Positions 45,526-57,646 of a stretch of DNA of 64,000 bases are shown in pieces; the stretch's first letter is position 1; each line of letters begins with the position of its first letter. The notes beneath the pieces were generated by a model that ran no database searches, had not been told where the DNA came from, and saw only the letters and a program-made list of their open reading frames with translations. The translations under genes and the position numbers were made by a program. The DNA is from Siderastrea radians (Eukaryota > Cnidaria > Anthozoa > Scleractinia > Rhizangiidae): positions 3,733,482-3,797,481 of the forward strand of contig OZ024898.1 of assembly GCA_964017195.1 (NCBI GenBank), in the 5' to 3' direction.

Positions 45526-48041
45526 CGACGCTAAATGTTGGCGTGCGGTCATTGGTCGAAATCGATCACGTGACGTGATAGTGTCTTTCCTCAGCGGGCG
45601 TCTATTAGCGCACAGTGACCGTTTTTGGTAATTTTCGCTGAAAATTTAGCGTTGTACAATAAAAACAATAGAGTCCTTCTGTTTCAGGCCCTATGTGTGA
45701 TAAGTTCCCTCGGAAATTTGATGTTCAAACTTCATATAAGCCCTTGAACTGCGTTCTCGGGCTGATATTTGTTTTGAACATCAATTTTCCTCGGGCAACC
45801 TATCACACGGTAGTGCCTTCGACAGAAGAAGGCATGGCTCAGTGCCTCGTTTGCATAAAATCTAAAAACAGTCATAACTTTCAAGAGATTTACCAAAACA
45901 GTCCCCAACTTGGTAGCAGCCTAAATCTTAATGACAACCAACGTTTACTTAAAATGTCAAATATTTGGGTCACGTGACCTTTTATCTTTGATTACTTACG
46001 CGAAAAGAAAATTAAAAATGGGCCGCTGAGATGGCATATGATGGACACAAATTGACATGTTAACGTGCTTGTATGGGCCTCCTTAATTTGAATCTGTCCG
46101 GAATGGTTTACTACGATGTACAGTTTAAGGGGTATTTTATAAAAAGGGTCACGCGACACAGTTTGCCCTTTAATACCTACTTAATAGAAGAATCATTTTC
46201 ACCATTCAGGACACGGATTGCCTCCATGTAGCCTTATTTTTGACGTCATCATACAAGTGACCACAACAAGTAAGGCATTTAATGACGTTAAAGCCTTTAT
46301 GCTGTACCTTTTAAGTGATCTTTAGGACATAAAAAACATTGCTTCCATAAGGAAAAAGAATTTACTTCGCAGGAGAAATGAGAAAATCGCAAGAAGATAA
46401 CAACTGACCCTATTCACAATGTCTACGGAGGGGTAGCTAGTGGAATTTCACGAGGCAAAAACTATTTTAACGAAACCCCCAGCACCCTACTTTATTATAG
46501 TTTGTCAGTTTGTTTGCGGCTAAGTGATGACAAATTTCCGGGAAACAGCGTTCTCACATGTCCAGCAAGCTACAGCTATTACAGTACCAATCACAACGAT
46601 GGAGTAGAGGACTATTTTAATCAGACAGATAATGAAGAATTTTAAAAACACGGTAAGATTAATGTTATGCATATGTTCCGGTTTCGATCGACCGAACCGT
46701 GTACTAAAACAAGGGGTGCGTGTGTTGATCGTAGTTCAAAAACAACACAACTTCAGCAGACACTATATAAAATTATTTTGCAACCCCTCAAGTAATTTTG
46801 CGAAGGTTTTTTCCGGCATTTCTCTCAGTGAAAACGGCTTCCGTTTGCTTTGCGTAGGCAGTCTGCGGTTTGTGTCATAAATTCAGTCGGCGATTCGTGT
46901 CAAACTACCCTTCACATTTTGGTCTCTCAACGGGGTAATTTCTCAGTGCCGCTAGAAAAATTTTAACACAGTAGTTAACTAAGGTTGTTCTTCAAACCTG
47001 TTGTTATTCCATGTCCAAAATCCACTTACCAATTGGGTTTCTGTAGTGTGGAAGTCGGGTGAAATTTGCTATTTTTTTAAATACCTGAAAATGGTTTTCT
47101 TCTAACGGCCGAAACGTTCTCACTTATCCAAAGAAAATTATAGTGTTGTAAAGAGCTTAAGTGTTTTTATACTGTTTGTGTTTCGTTAGCAGAAGACATC
47201 GCGTTTTAACGTACGAGCGAGATAAAAATGTGTAATTTTCGGCCAATTTCACTGTTCAAAGGTGGCCGATATGCCGTATTTTCAAACTCTGCCCGATTTC
47301 GGAAAAAAATAAAAAGCTGTTGAAACTTTTAATGTTATTTTTGAAAATATTTCACTATAGAGGTTACTTGGGCAAAATATAAAGAAATTCGAAATTTCAC
47401 AACTGACGCCGGATTCTCGATTATTTCAGACATCGGCTCTTAAAAACTACTGCTGGAACACACTCAACATTGCGGGCAACTACTAAATTTCACCTTGTGT
47501 CCACCTTGGAAATGGTTTGACGTTTCACACTGACCCATTTGAAAAGGAAACTTCAACTTCTAGAAAAAGAAAAAACCTACATGTCAAAATATGGTTGTTG
47601 TAGCAATATCAATTTTCACGAATATTGATACGGTCACACCAATACAAATTGTTTTCAGATAAATTTTGCGAAAAATCACAACGTTTGTTAGCTTTTGCTC
47701 CTCTTGCTTGTGTAACAAAAAGGTATCAAGTTGTCCCTCCTGTCCCTCCCCAGGTTGCACAGGACCCCCAGTCTCACGAGCAGAGCACTTAGTGGCAAAA
47801 TATAAGGATTTGTATGGAACTTGATCGCTGGTTTGCTCAGGAAACTTAAAATGACAATAAATGGCCATTTACGTTTATACATAACAGATCATACCAGATC
47901 AAATATTGTCCTTGTGTTCACGAAAAAAAAAAACAAAAAAACAAAAAAACTAACTCGTACTTCTTATAGTTACCCCTCAGTTGAATGTTATAAAAAACAC
48001 ACGACATGTTAGAATTAACCCAAGAGCCGTCCTTTTTGCGA

Positions 48042-48091
<50 letters not shown>

Positions 48092-48360
48092 CTTTCTGGT
48101 AGATACGTATTGATGACAAGGATAACTGGTACCTAGCTGACGCTAAATGCAGAACGGCCTCAACTCGTGGACCTCATGTGCTTAGGGAGTACTACCCACT
48201 TGAAAGCGAAAAGGACGCCCGCACTTGTCCATCTGCATCGTCTGTGGGGGAAAGTATAAAGCATTTATATCGTTTCGAGATGAGGACCCCAATGAAGAAA
48301 CGAGTGGACGAAAATTGGCAGCCTTACTATGCCATTGGCTGTTGTTATGGTCACAATTGA
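42992..48360 (+). CDS. U4 gene: small secreted cysteine-containing protein, variant class B
   Basis: Exons 42992-43072 and 48103-48360 splice in phase 0 (AAC|GTAAGT; GGTAG|ATA). The intron is about 5.0 kb because of a 3.9-kb long-inverted-repeat element, against 1.4-1.6 kb in the other units. Exon 2 is of the class shared with U2 (ADAKCRTASTRGP) with private changes: Thr before CPSAS and Glu in VDENW. The four mature cysteines are kept. The signal peptide matches the family consensus. The (TTGA)n tract before the acceptor is the longest of the five and is interrupted by ACTTTCTGG. Downstream flank and Penelope copy resemble U1 more than U3. Whether the long palindromic intron is spliced efficiently is unknown. 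Confidence 0.75.
43529..47398. mobile_element. ~3.9-kb element with ~900-bp terminal inverted repeats in the U4 intron
   Basis: The left arm (about 43529-44433) and right arm (about 46498-47398) are inverted copies with moderate divergence; matching landmarks include GAATTTCTTTTTATTTTG, GAGCGAGATAAAAATGTG and GACCGAACCGTG. The unique middle (about 2.06 kb) has no recognisable transposase. It contains a nested palindrome with CGTTCCCAGGG and CCTGGGAACGAG (45211-45282) and a long (AT)n run (45462-45522). The left flank is the TTCGG-rich intron seen in U1; the right flank rejoins at CTTAAAAACTACTGC after about 40 unmatched bases. No target duplication was found, so the superfamily is open. Confidence 0.8.
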
Positions 48361-49490
48361 CACAAACATACTTTAGCTGGCGATTCTCGAATCTGTCATT
48401 ACAGCATGTTGTAACGAGCTACAGAATTTGATTAAACTGGCTATTGTGACCGGAAAGTGCTTTTGTTTTGATTTTTCTGTTCGTTTTCTCTTGCACCCAT
48501 TTGGAGCAAACCAGCGATACTGCTCTACTAGATCTTGAAGTCCACTGCGTTCCCTCCCTTCCCAACTTTTCCCTTCCGCCAAAAAGTGGTAGTGAGCTTG
48601 CATTTGGTAGCCGCAAGCCGGCCACCAAGAGCAAGTCCTTAACGTAAGTCCATTGGCTTATTTATATTCGTGGAAGAAGAAAAAGGTTGTGGAGTGAGGC
48701 TGTTTTCGAAAGGAGTGACGACCGCGCGTGCATGCGCTTTTATTTCCAGGAGGAACAGGAGGGGATCATTGTATTAACAATTCGTCTTTCGCTCGCAAAT
48801 TCGGTCTCAGAGGAGACTGAAACCTGATGTAAATAATCGATGAAAATCGACCATCAAAAGACTTATCCATGAATGGATATTAGTCGATGGCGTTCGTTAA
48901 ATAATATTGTTTAATGTTGCTGATCAATGATTAATCAATAGTCACTTAAGCACCAGACTTCTTGATAGTTAGATCGGTTCCCCTTGTTCTATGGGCGAGC
49001 CCATCAGCCTGGAATTGATATAAAGGCCATGCCAACAAAAATAATGCTAGCGTAAACAATTGACAACACTAGCCACCAAATGCTATTTATTCTAGAGCCC
49101 CTTTGCTCCGTTTTTTTTTAAAGGAACGTGATGGAAAAAGGTTTTTAAGGGCTACGTCATGACAACTTTTACGTTTTTAGGTCAAAACGGCTGAAATTAA
49201 AAGCAAGCACCGTTTCTCTCCTACGAAACGCTCCTACAATACCAAGGAGAAAACATCAAGTTATTTTCTAATAGATTCTAAGGCATGAAAGATGAACTTA
49301 AAACTATTGGTCAATTCTTGTCGATGTGCACCCCATTTCCATCGTGGCCATACTTAGCAAAGGACACGTATATCAATATTGTTTCAACTGAAACTAGTAG
49401 AGTAATTTTAGACACGACTGGGCCAATATGTTTGTGTTTCCTTTAATTTCAACGTCTTTTTTTCTTATTACAGATGACATAATAAAATCT
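48361..49490 (+). other. U4 3' UTR / 3' flank
   Basis: Homologous to the U1 flank and closer to it than to U3. A private deletion joins AGGAGGAA to CAGGAGGGG near 48754. The ATTAAA signal is retained. No conserved frame. Confidence 0.5.
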
Positions 49491-49761
49491 AAAAAAAAAA
49501 CGTGTCTGACTTGAAAGACGCTTTCACCGAAAACCTTCGGCCTTCATCTCAAAAAAGCCAAATGTGTTAACGGCTTTGTAACGGGTTAAAACATTTGGCT
49601 ATTCAGATGAAACCGATGAAGGTCGAAGGTTTTCGGTCGAAACGTCTTTTATGTTTTTATAAATGTGTATTTAACGTTTCACCTAAGTCAGCATGAGAGA
49701 CATTTTTTTAAAATTTTGTTATGTCCATCCCTGACTGCAATTTTAGTATTTTTTTCTAAGA

Positions 49762-50019
49762 TATGTTGACGACATTTATCTCCAAACTACCGGTGAAGAA
49801 ATGGCAAACCGATTCCACCACACAATGAACAGCCTACACCTCAAACTGAAGTTTGAAATCGAGAAACCGGAAACAACACCCAATGGCCTCTCATTGTCAG
49901 TACTCGATTTCAAAGTCACCATCGCCGAAGATGACGGAAGCTCCTTTGAGTTTTACAAGAAACCAGCCAAGAAACCAATGTTCGTACACCACCAATCAGC
50001 CATACCCAAGAAAGCAAAG
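49762..50019 (+). pseudogene. Penelope-like reverse transcriptase fragment, interrupted (U4)
   Basis: RYVDDIY through FYKKPAKKPMFVHH as in U1 and U3. The frame is then cut at 50026 by an inserted element, which adds unrelated codons to an otherwise PLE-like peptide. A palindromic terminal repeat precedes it at 49517-49646. Confidence 0.75.
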
Positions 50020-50025
50020 ATCAAC

Positions 50026-50887
50026 CAGGAGTACTCGACGGAGCCGTTCTGCAAAATAACCGTTCTGCAGGGTCATCATGAGCTGGCTGGCAACTTGTCA
50101 ACTGGCATAGAAATCTTGCTGGCAATTTGCTGTTACCGAAAGCTTGCTTGGTCTGTGTTTACCAAATTATTCTATGGTTGGAAAAATTAACTCTTCCGGT
50201 TGGCGTGACCAACTGTTGTTATTAAATCTTCGGACGTCTTCGGAAATCGTCGGACATCTTCGGATATTATCGGTCCCTACGAAAAATCTTGACACTCTCA
50301 GGATAAAAATGTCACGCCTATGAATCACAAAAAGTTGGCAAGTATAAATATATCACTGAAAACTTGCTGTTTGACACCTTTAATTTAGCAACATTTTAAT
50401 TTCTGCAAATATATACAAATCTCATAGCGTTTTTAAAGGTTATCACTAGGTAAAAGTATCTGTGCAATTCCTCAGTTAATGGCAAGTTCGGCGCCTCGAT
50501 AAGGTAAGTGATGCAAGTGATGTGATATATAATAAAGGAAAAAAGACTTGGAACTTGAAAAAATAGCAAATGAATCTCTAAAGGCCTTCTGTTGTTTGCT
50601 GGGAGATCACAAGGTTTTCAAATAACTGTCCTGGCTGGAAAATTTTGAAGGCAATAATTTCCTGGCTAGCATTGCTATCAAATGTGCCGCTGGCTGGGAA
50701 AACGGAATCCTTCGAGCGATGCTTGCTGGCAAATTAAACTCTCAATCTTTAGCTTGCTGGCTCTGAAGAACGGATAAGTTTTTGCCAGCGAAGTTATTTA
50801 TGGGCCAAAAATAACTCGGTGTTTACTAAACAACATCTTAGAGCAACAAACAGTCAATTTTAGAAAAAAATTCGTTGGGTACTCCTG
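50026..50887. mobile_element. 862-bp non-autonomous DNA element inside the Penelope remnant (U4)
   Basis: Ends CAGGAGTAC / GTACTCCTG are inverted; ATCAAC flanks both sides (50020-50025, 50888-50893). The empty site is in U3 (GATCAACTTCATTCGC). The interior has many GCTTGCTGGC-type and TCTTCGGA-type short repeats and no transposase. CAGG ends suggest hAT, but the 6-bp duplication does not fit the usual 8 bp. Confidence 0.7.
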
Positions 50888-51019
50888 ATCAACTTCATAT
50901 GCAATGAGCGGTAACGTATCGAAGATAGATGCCCTACACAAACGACATCCATAAAGCACCAAAACATGTTTGACAACATCCTCCACATAAATGGATATCC
51001 GGAAGACAGTATAGATCAA

Positions 51020-51300
51020 TCATAATTCGGTAAATTGTGATCGTCCGGGTGAGTGTAGTCCTGAGAAGGACTGTTTGAGGTGACATTGACTGACGTTTCC
51101 ACAACCTGAGCGGAAGTCATCATCAGAGTCAAGTGAACTGTGAATCGTCAGTAGATGTTATAAGTCTCTGGTCGTTGCCCTGATTGGTCGACGATCTCGT
51201 GATATTATTGGTCACCTCAAACAGTCCTTCTCAGGACTACACTCACCCGGACGATCACAATTTACCGAATTATGATATGACTCCTGGGTTCAAACCATTT
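51020..51300 (-). mobile_element. 281-bp foldback insertion with hammerhead motif (U4)
   Basis: Same insertion point, length and 14-bp duplication (51006-51019, 51301-51314) as in U1, so it was inherited by duplication or conversion. The hammerhead motif (complement of 51086-51132) has one change at the base next to GAAAC that opens the closing pair of stem II. Confidence 0.8.
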
Positions 51301-51359
51301 ACAGTATAGATCAAACAAAGCACCACCAAAGCCATCAAAGAAACTCTCCACCTCCCAAC

Positions 51360-51861
51360 GTGGATTGGTCATACCCCAAGATTCCATACATCTCCGAACG
51401 TCTCAACCACAAGATCACTAACATTTTCCGAAAGGAGGGCATACCAGTACGTGTCGCTCACAGGTCATACACCCCAAGACGAGCTCTCTCGCACAACATC
51501 ACAAAGCGTATATGCACCAGGAACAACTGCCCCAAATCCAAAACCAAATTGTGCCTTCTAAGGAGCGCCATTTACCAAATCACCTGTAACAATTGCAATC
51601 AACACTACATCGGGAGCGCTACACGTTTCATCCACGATCGTGTATTAAAGAGAACGTCTCAATAGTGAAAACTCCTCCGTAAAGAAACAGATTTCCACAT
51701 GCCAAAAGAAAGACAACAAAGCAGGCACTGAAATCAAGACCATTGTACTGGAAAACGACCCCACAAATCTACGCCTATTTGAAGCATTTTACATAAGGAA
51801 ATACAAACCTACCCTCAACTCCCGAGAGGAATGCAACGAATTCGTGGACCTTTTGTTCTAG
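51360..51861 (+). pseudogene. Penelope-like GIY-YIG endonuclease, frameshifted (U4)
   Basis: Nearly identical to the U1 copy, including the 4-base TTAA insertion that breaks the frame after RFIHDRV. Additional changes (NEF for SEF region) show later divergence. Confidence 0.75.
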
Positions 51862-52146
51862 TGACTATTCAGTTTAAGATATCTGGATAGACCCTTTGTA
51901 CAATGGCACTCGCTCATTAGACCATTTTATTCGTTTCTATTTCATATTTGTACCTATTGTTTTATACATTTTACATACGCATTCCTAGGCTTTTTTCTCA
52001 CATCTTACTTTACATTTGTATATAGGTCTACGCGGCATATTTTTCTTATCCCTGATGATGCCGTTGGCAAAAGCTTGTATTTTAGATTTTAAATTTTACA
52101 ATAGTGTTAGGCCTCATTTGAACCTTTATAAATTAATATTGTTTAA

Positions 52147-52727
52147 CCCTATTCTGCCTGGGGGGAGGGGTGCCTTTAACGAATTATAACTCTTAAACGG
52201 CTAGACGAATTATCACCCAATCTCGTGACTTTTTCTAGAATTTATCAGAAGAAATTTTCCTGTGCCAATGATACGCCTATGATGATTGACGTTTCCATAG
52301 CAACCGTCTACTCAGAAGTGTATTTTGACTATTTTCTATCTTTTTTAGTCTTTTTTCAGTTTTTTCCTGTTCGTTTGTAAGAAGAAGTATTTTTTTACTT
52401 TTGTGTGCTTGTTTTGGCTAAGTATGTTTCTTAGAACAAAATCATATGTTTTTGGTGACGTCAGGGTCAGCTGTATGACTGCAGGCTTGTTATTCAAGAT
52501 GGCGGCATCAAATTCAAAATGGCGGGTTTGTGACGTTATTGTGACGTCACGGCACGTCATAAATGACACGTCATAAGCCCAATCTGTTAAGCTAAGGACG
52601 TGCTAAAAACGTGCCTAGATTCATGGCAAGAGCTTTAATAGTTTTCAAGACCTATAGGGAGGGGGGCATTTCCCCCCCCCCCACCCCCCAGGCTCAGAAA
52701 CTCAAAAAAAGCCCAGGCAGAATAGGG
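52147..52727. mobile_element. TTAA-type non-autonomous element (U4)
   Basis: Both TTAA flanks are intact (52143-52146, 52728-52731) and the TIR is CCCTATTCTGCCTGGG. It lacks about 20 bp near the left end relative to U1. Confidence 0.7.
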
Positions 52728-52911
52728 TTAATCCATGGATTGATATAACTTGCTCCTGACCGGTGCCGAAACGTATAAACGTTAATTTCCTTTGAGGTTC
52801 CTTGCAAAGAAAAAATTAAAAACGCGAGAGATATCAACGAGAAAATATTAGTGAAGAAATTGGTACTTGATCCTGTCATATTAAGTCAAAACAAGGAGGA
52901 AGAGTCAAGTG

Positions 52912-55900
52912 TTTTTCACCATCCTAAATCACGTAACAAAACATCAAACTCCATCACTTGATATAGATTCCGCGACAGAGTCGAAAGCTTGTGGTTTACA
53001 TAAATTTTGGATCCTGTGAAAGAAACCTGATTTGCTTTGGAACGAGAAAATAGTTCGAATTTTTTGCCCCTATTAATATTCTGGCTCCAACCTTGTGGAT
53101 ATTTTACATTTAAGTAGTGAAGCGATGAGCCAAAATTGCTGAAATAGCTTTAAATAATAATTAAAAAAAGACGTTGAAATGTTGTTCGCTTTTATCGCTC
53201 ATTTTCACTTCAAAATGTTTGATTTACTTAGGTATCATATAGGAAATTTGATAAACGATAAAAAATGAACTCGGTTTCGGAGCTGTTTCATGAGAAATGT
53301 CTTTGTACTAGTACCAGTAAAGAGATGAAAAGCAAGGAATGGCCTACCTGTAGAATGTGACAAACAGATACATTTCCGGCCATTAACTTATTTCGCTACT
53401 GACACATTTACCCAAGCGTTTCCAGTCCCGATATGGAAAGCTATTTCTGTGTTCTTTGATGGAAAGAGCTTTTGTTTACAGGCAAGTTAACAAAAGAAAA
53501 AAAAAACAAAACAAAAATAAAACCAAACTGGGTGAATAACCCCAATATCTTCATTTTCGCCTGCTGTAAAACGCACGAAATTGGCGTGATCGTCCAATGC
53601 CTTCAGTGACTGAACTACACAATACTAAGAAAACTGAATACAATCCCATCAATAACCCATTTTCCTGACGACACGTTCTTACAACTCGACGTTGAATGGT
53701 GAATGTTCAAGCCTTTGGGAGAGGTGTTTTTGACATTCTTGTAGCTTGATGTGTGGGATTTATTGAGCAATCATTTGTCTTTCGCACTTTCAACAGTACC
53801 TCACAGTCGTTGATCCAATAACGCTATTAAAAAGTGTTCGTTTTATCCCAAAAGGTTGTTTTGTGTTGACAAACACCAAAAATAGATTATTTCAGTGAGA
53901 TAATGAGTAAGGGCCTTTGTTGAAAAACACTTTAAAAATTAATGTGAGAGATCAGTGAAAGCGGCGAACAATACATACATAAACTTTATTTACTCTCGAA
54001 GTTACAGAGTAGCATTTCTGCTAATTTCTTCGAGCTAGCTAAAGTTCCAAAATAAGTAAAATACATATAACAAGAATAAAATTAAAGAAGGAAATTTAAA
54101 CAATACAGATAAATTTATGAAAAATTATATTATATCCACTCCGTGCACTGCCAGTTTCAAAGTGATGTCAAACGTGGTTGAAGTTTATCAAGTCCTAGAC
54201 GTGAAAAGTAAATTTTTCTAAATACTTAACCTACTGTAAAATAGTTCGGAGTTTAAATTTCTCACACCTGCACTTTTATGCTATAGAACTTCAACCGCTG
54301 ATTTGAAATTAGCCTTTTGAAAGCGATAAGGTGCCAAAAAGGACGTCGAAACGTTTTTCACTTTAAACACTCATTTTTCATTTTGCAATGTTTTATTTAA
54401 CTAGGCATATCAAAGGCAATTTGTTAAGCAAAAACGTAAGGATAAAGGATGAACTCCGTTGCGGAGCTGTTTCATGAGAAATGTCTTTGTGCTAGTACCA
54501 GTAAAGAGCTGAAAGGCAAGGAATGGCCTACCTGTAGAATGTGACAGAAAGATGCATTTACGGCCATCAACTGATTTCGCTACTGACACATTTACCCAAG
54601 CTATTACAATCGTTGAGGTTAGATTTACTAGTGAAAGCTTTTTCGTTCTTTGAAGGAAAAAGCTTTCTTTCCTGATATCAACGCGCAACACAAATCAGAA
54701 GACATCACAGATATGTCAATAAAAGAAAGAAACATCAAAACGAAAACCAAAAAGAAAGCCAAGAAATACCAAACTGGGTGAATAACCCCAATAGCTTTAT
54801 TTTTGGGTGGTGTAAAACGCGCGAAATAACATTCACCCGCCAAGTTTTCGTTAGCCAAAAAGTTTTCGCGGTCTTCAATTACTAAAGTACAAAACTAAGA
54901 AAACTGAATATAATCCCATCAATAACGCTTTTTCCTGACAACACGTTCTTAGAACTCGACGTTGAGTGGTGAATGTTCCTTGCCATGGGGGAGGTGTTTT
55001 GATATTCTTGCAGTCTGATGTGTACCATTTATTGAGCAAACATTCGTCATTTGCACCCTGTTTTTCTGTTCAACAGTACAAATTTTACAGTCGTTGACTC
55101 AATAACGCTATTAAAAGCATTTGTTTCATTCCAAAAGGTTGTTTTTGTTGAAAAACACCAAAAATAACCAAGATTATTTGAGTGAGATAATAAGTGAGGG
55201 CATTTGTGGAAAAAAAAACACACTTTAAAAATGAATGTGAGAGATCGGTGACAGCGGCGAGCAATGTTTCGACATCCCGCGAGTTTCAAACCAGATGCCA
55301 AATGTGGTTGAAGTTTGTAAAGTGAAAAAGTGATAAGTGTAAAGTATGTTTTTCGAAAAATGTGATTTGTTGCCTTAAGTAAATAGCTCGGCGGCTAAAT
55401 TTCCCACGCCTATACTTTCATGCCTGTAAACCCTCTACCATGTTTGAAATTAGCCTTTGGAAAGTGATAATAAAGTCAAACATGAATGACGTCACTAAAA
55501 TGTTGTTCTATTTGAACCCTCATTTTTCATTTTAAAATATTTGATTTCACGAGGCATATCACAGGCAATGTTGTAAGCAAAAATTAGACGATGAAGGATG
55601 AACTCCATTAAGGAGCTGTTTCATGAGAAATGTCTTTGAACTAGTACCAGTAAAGAGCTGAAAAGCAAGAAATGGCCTACCTGTAGAATGTGACAGAAAA
55701 ATGCATTTGTGTCCATTAACTTATTTCGCTACTGACACATGAACGCAAGCGTTTCCAATCTCTGCGGTTAGACTTACTAATGAAAGCTATTTTGTTCTTT
55801 GAAGGGAAAAGCTTTCTTCATATCAAAGCACAGCCCAGAAGATATCAGAGGTAAGTCAATTACCAGTCGTAAATCTCTGTAAGACTTGATAGCCAAAACT

Positions 55901-57365
55901 ATTCCAGTTGCTACGATCAAACACAAGCAAAACTAGTTTCAAGTTTCCTCGCTACGTGTGTAGTTCAACAAATAACAGTGAAGTTAGTCACAAGGTAAAT
56001 TTCTTTTGATCAAAACCAAGTACAAACCAAATTCCATCCTAAAAGCTTAAAATATGCGGGCATTTGAAGCGGTTCAAAACAGAGCAGTAATCTACAAACA
56101 AGGAAAAAAAAGAAAGAGGATGAGGATGAAAATAACAAGAGCCGAAATGAGTAGTATCGTTTTCTGGCTTAAAAAACGTGTCCTACGTGATACGTAAGTA
56201 TTTCTTTATATTAAAGAAAACCAAACTTGTTGAATTACCCCAATCAATATCTTTATTTTCGCGTGGTGCAAAACGTGCGAAATCAAAGTCACCCGCCAAG
56301 TTTTCGCTAGGCAAAGTTTTCGGAATCTTCTATGACTCAAGTTCAAAGCTAAGAAAACGGATTAAAACCCATCGATAACGCGTTTTGTCGAGAACACGTT
56401 TTCAGAACTTGAAGTTGAATGGGAAATGTTCCTAGCCTTTTGGGGAAATGTTTTTGACATTCTTGTCGCTTGATAACTCCCGCGGCGTTGAATGGTAAAT
56501 GTTCCTAGCCTTTTGGGGAAATGTTTTTGACATTCTTGTCGCTTGATAACTCCCGCAGGGTTGAATCGTAAATGTTTCTAGCCTTTGGGGAAGGTGTTTT
56601 GATATTCTTGCGGTGTGATATGTACCATGAGCGTATATTTGTCAATTGCACCATTTTTTTCAGTTGAACGGTGCTTCACAGTCGTTGATCTAATAGCACT
56701 ATTACATGTTTTATTCTAGAAGGTTGCTTTTGATGACAGACACTCAGAAATAGATTATTTGAGTGGGACAATAAACAAGGATCTTTGTTGAAAAACACTT
56801 CTTAAGACATCAGTGAAAGGGGCGAATATGTTTCGACATCCACACCATTGCCAGTTTCAAAATGATGTCAAATGTGGCTGAAGTCTATAGTTATAGATGT
56901 AAAAAGTATATTATTCTATAAAGGTAACGTGTTGTATCAACTAAATAGTTCGACGCTTTAAGCGCTTAGATTTCTCACACCTACACTTTTATGCTAACGA
57001 ACTTCAACCACATTTGAAATTGCCATTTCGAAGGTGATAATGATGTCAAAAAGGATGTCGAAACGATGTTCGCTTTTATCGCTCATTTTCATTTTAAAAT
57101 GTCTGATTTAACTAGGCATGAAAAGGAAATTTTATTAGCAAAAAACAACAACAACAACAACAACAAAAACGATCAAGGACGAACTCCACTACGGAGCTTT
57201 TTCCTGATAAATGTCTTTTACTTCTAGTACCTGTAAAAAATGAATAGCAAGGAATGGCTTACCTGTAGAATGTGACAAAAACATGCATGTACGGTCATTA
57301 CCTAGCTTATTGCGCTATTTACACATTAACCCAAGCGTTTCCAGTCTGCGAGGTTAGATTTACTA

Positions 57366-57417
<52 letters not shown>

Positions 57418-57645
57418 GCTCTTTCGTTCTTTGAAGGGAAAAGCTTCCTTCCATATCAACTTGCAGCACAGATCAGGACACATAAGAGTTAAGTAAGAAG
57501 AAAAACTTTTTGTTATAAATCTCTGTAACACCTGAAGTTAATACCATTCCAGTTGTCACTATCAAACGACCCACAGTTATATACTTTTAAGTTTCATTGC
57601 ACCTAAGTTAGCATTTTAGTGAACAAGATAGTCAGTCAAAGTGTT
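52912..57645. repeat. U5 upstream block of four monomers
   Basis: Anchors lie near 53342, 54528, 55676 and 57256. Inside the third interval a 90-bp segment (ATGTTTTTGACATTCTTGTCGC) is tandemly duplicated at about 56415-56560. A long (AT)n at 57368-57412 sits where U3 carries the hammerhead insert. Confidence 0.75.
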
Positions 57646-57646
57646 A

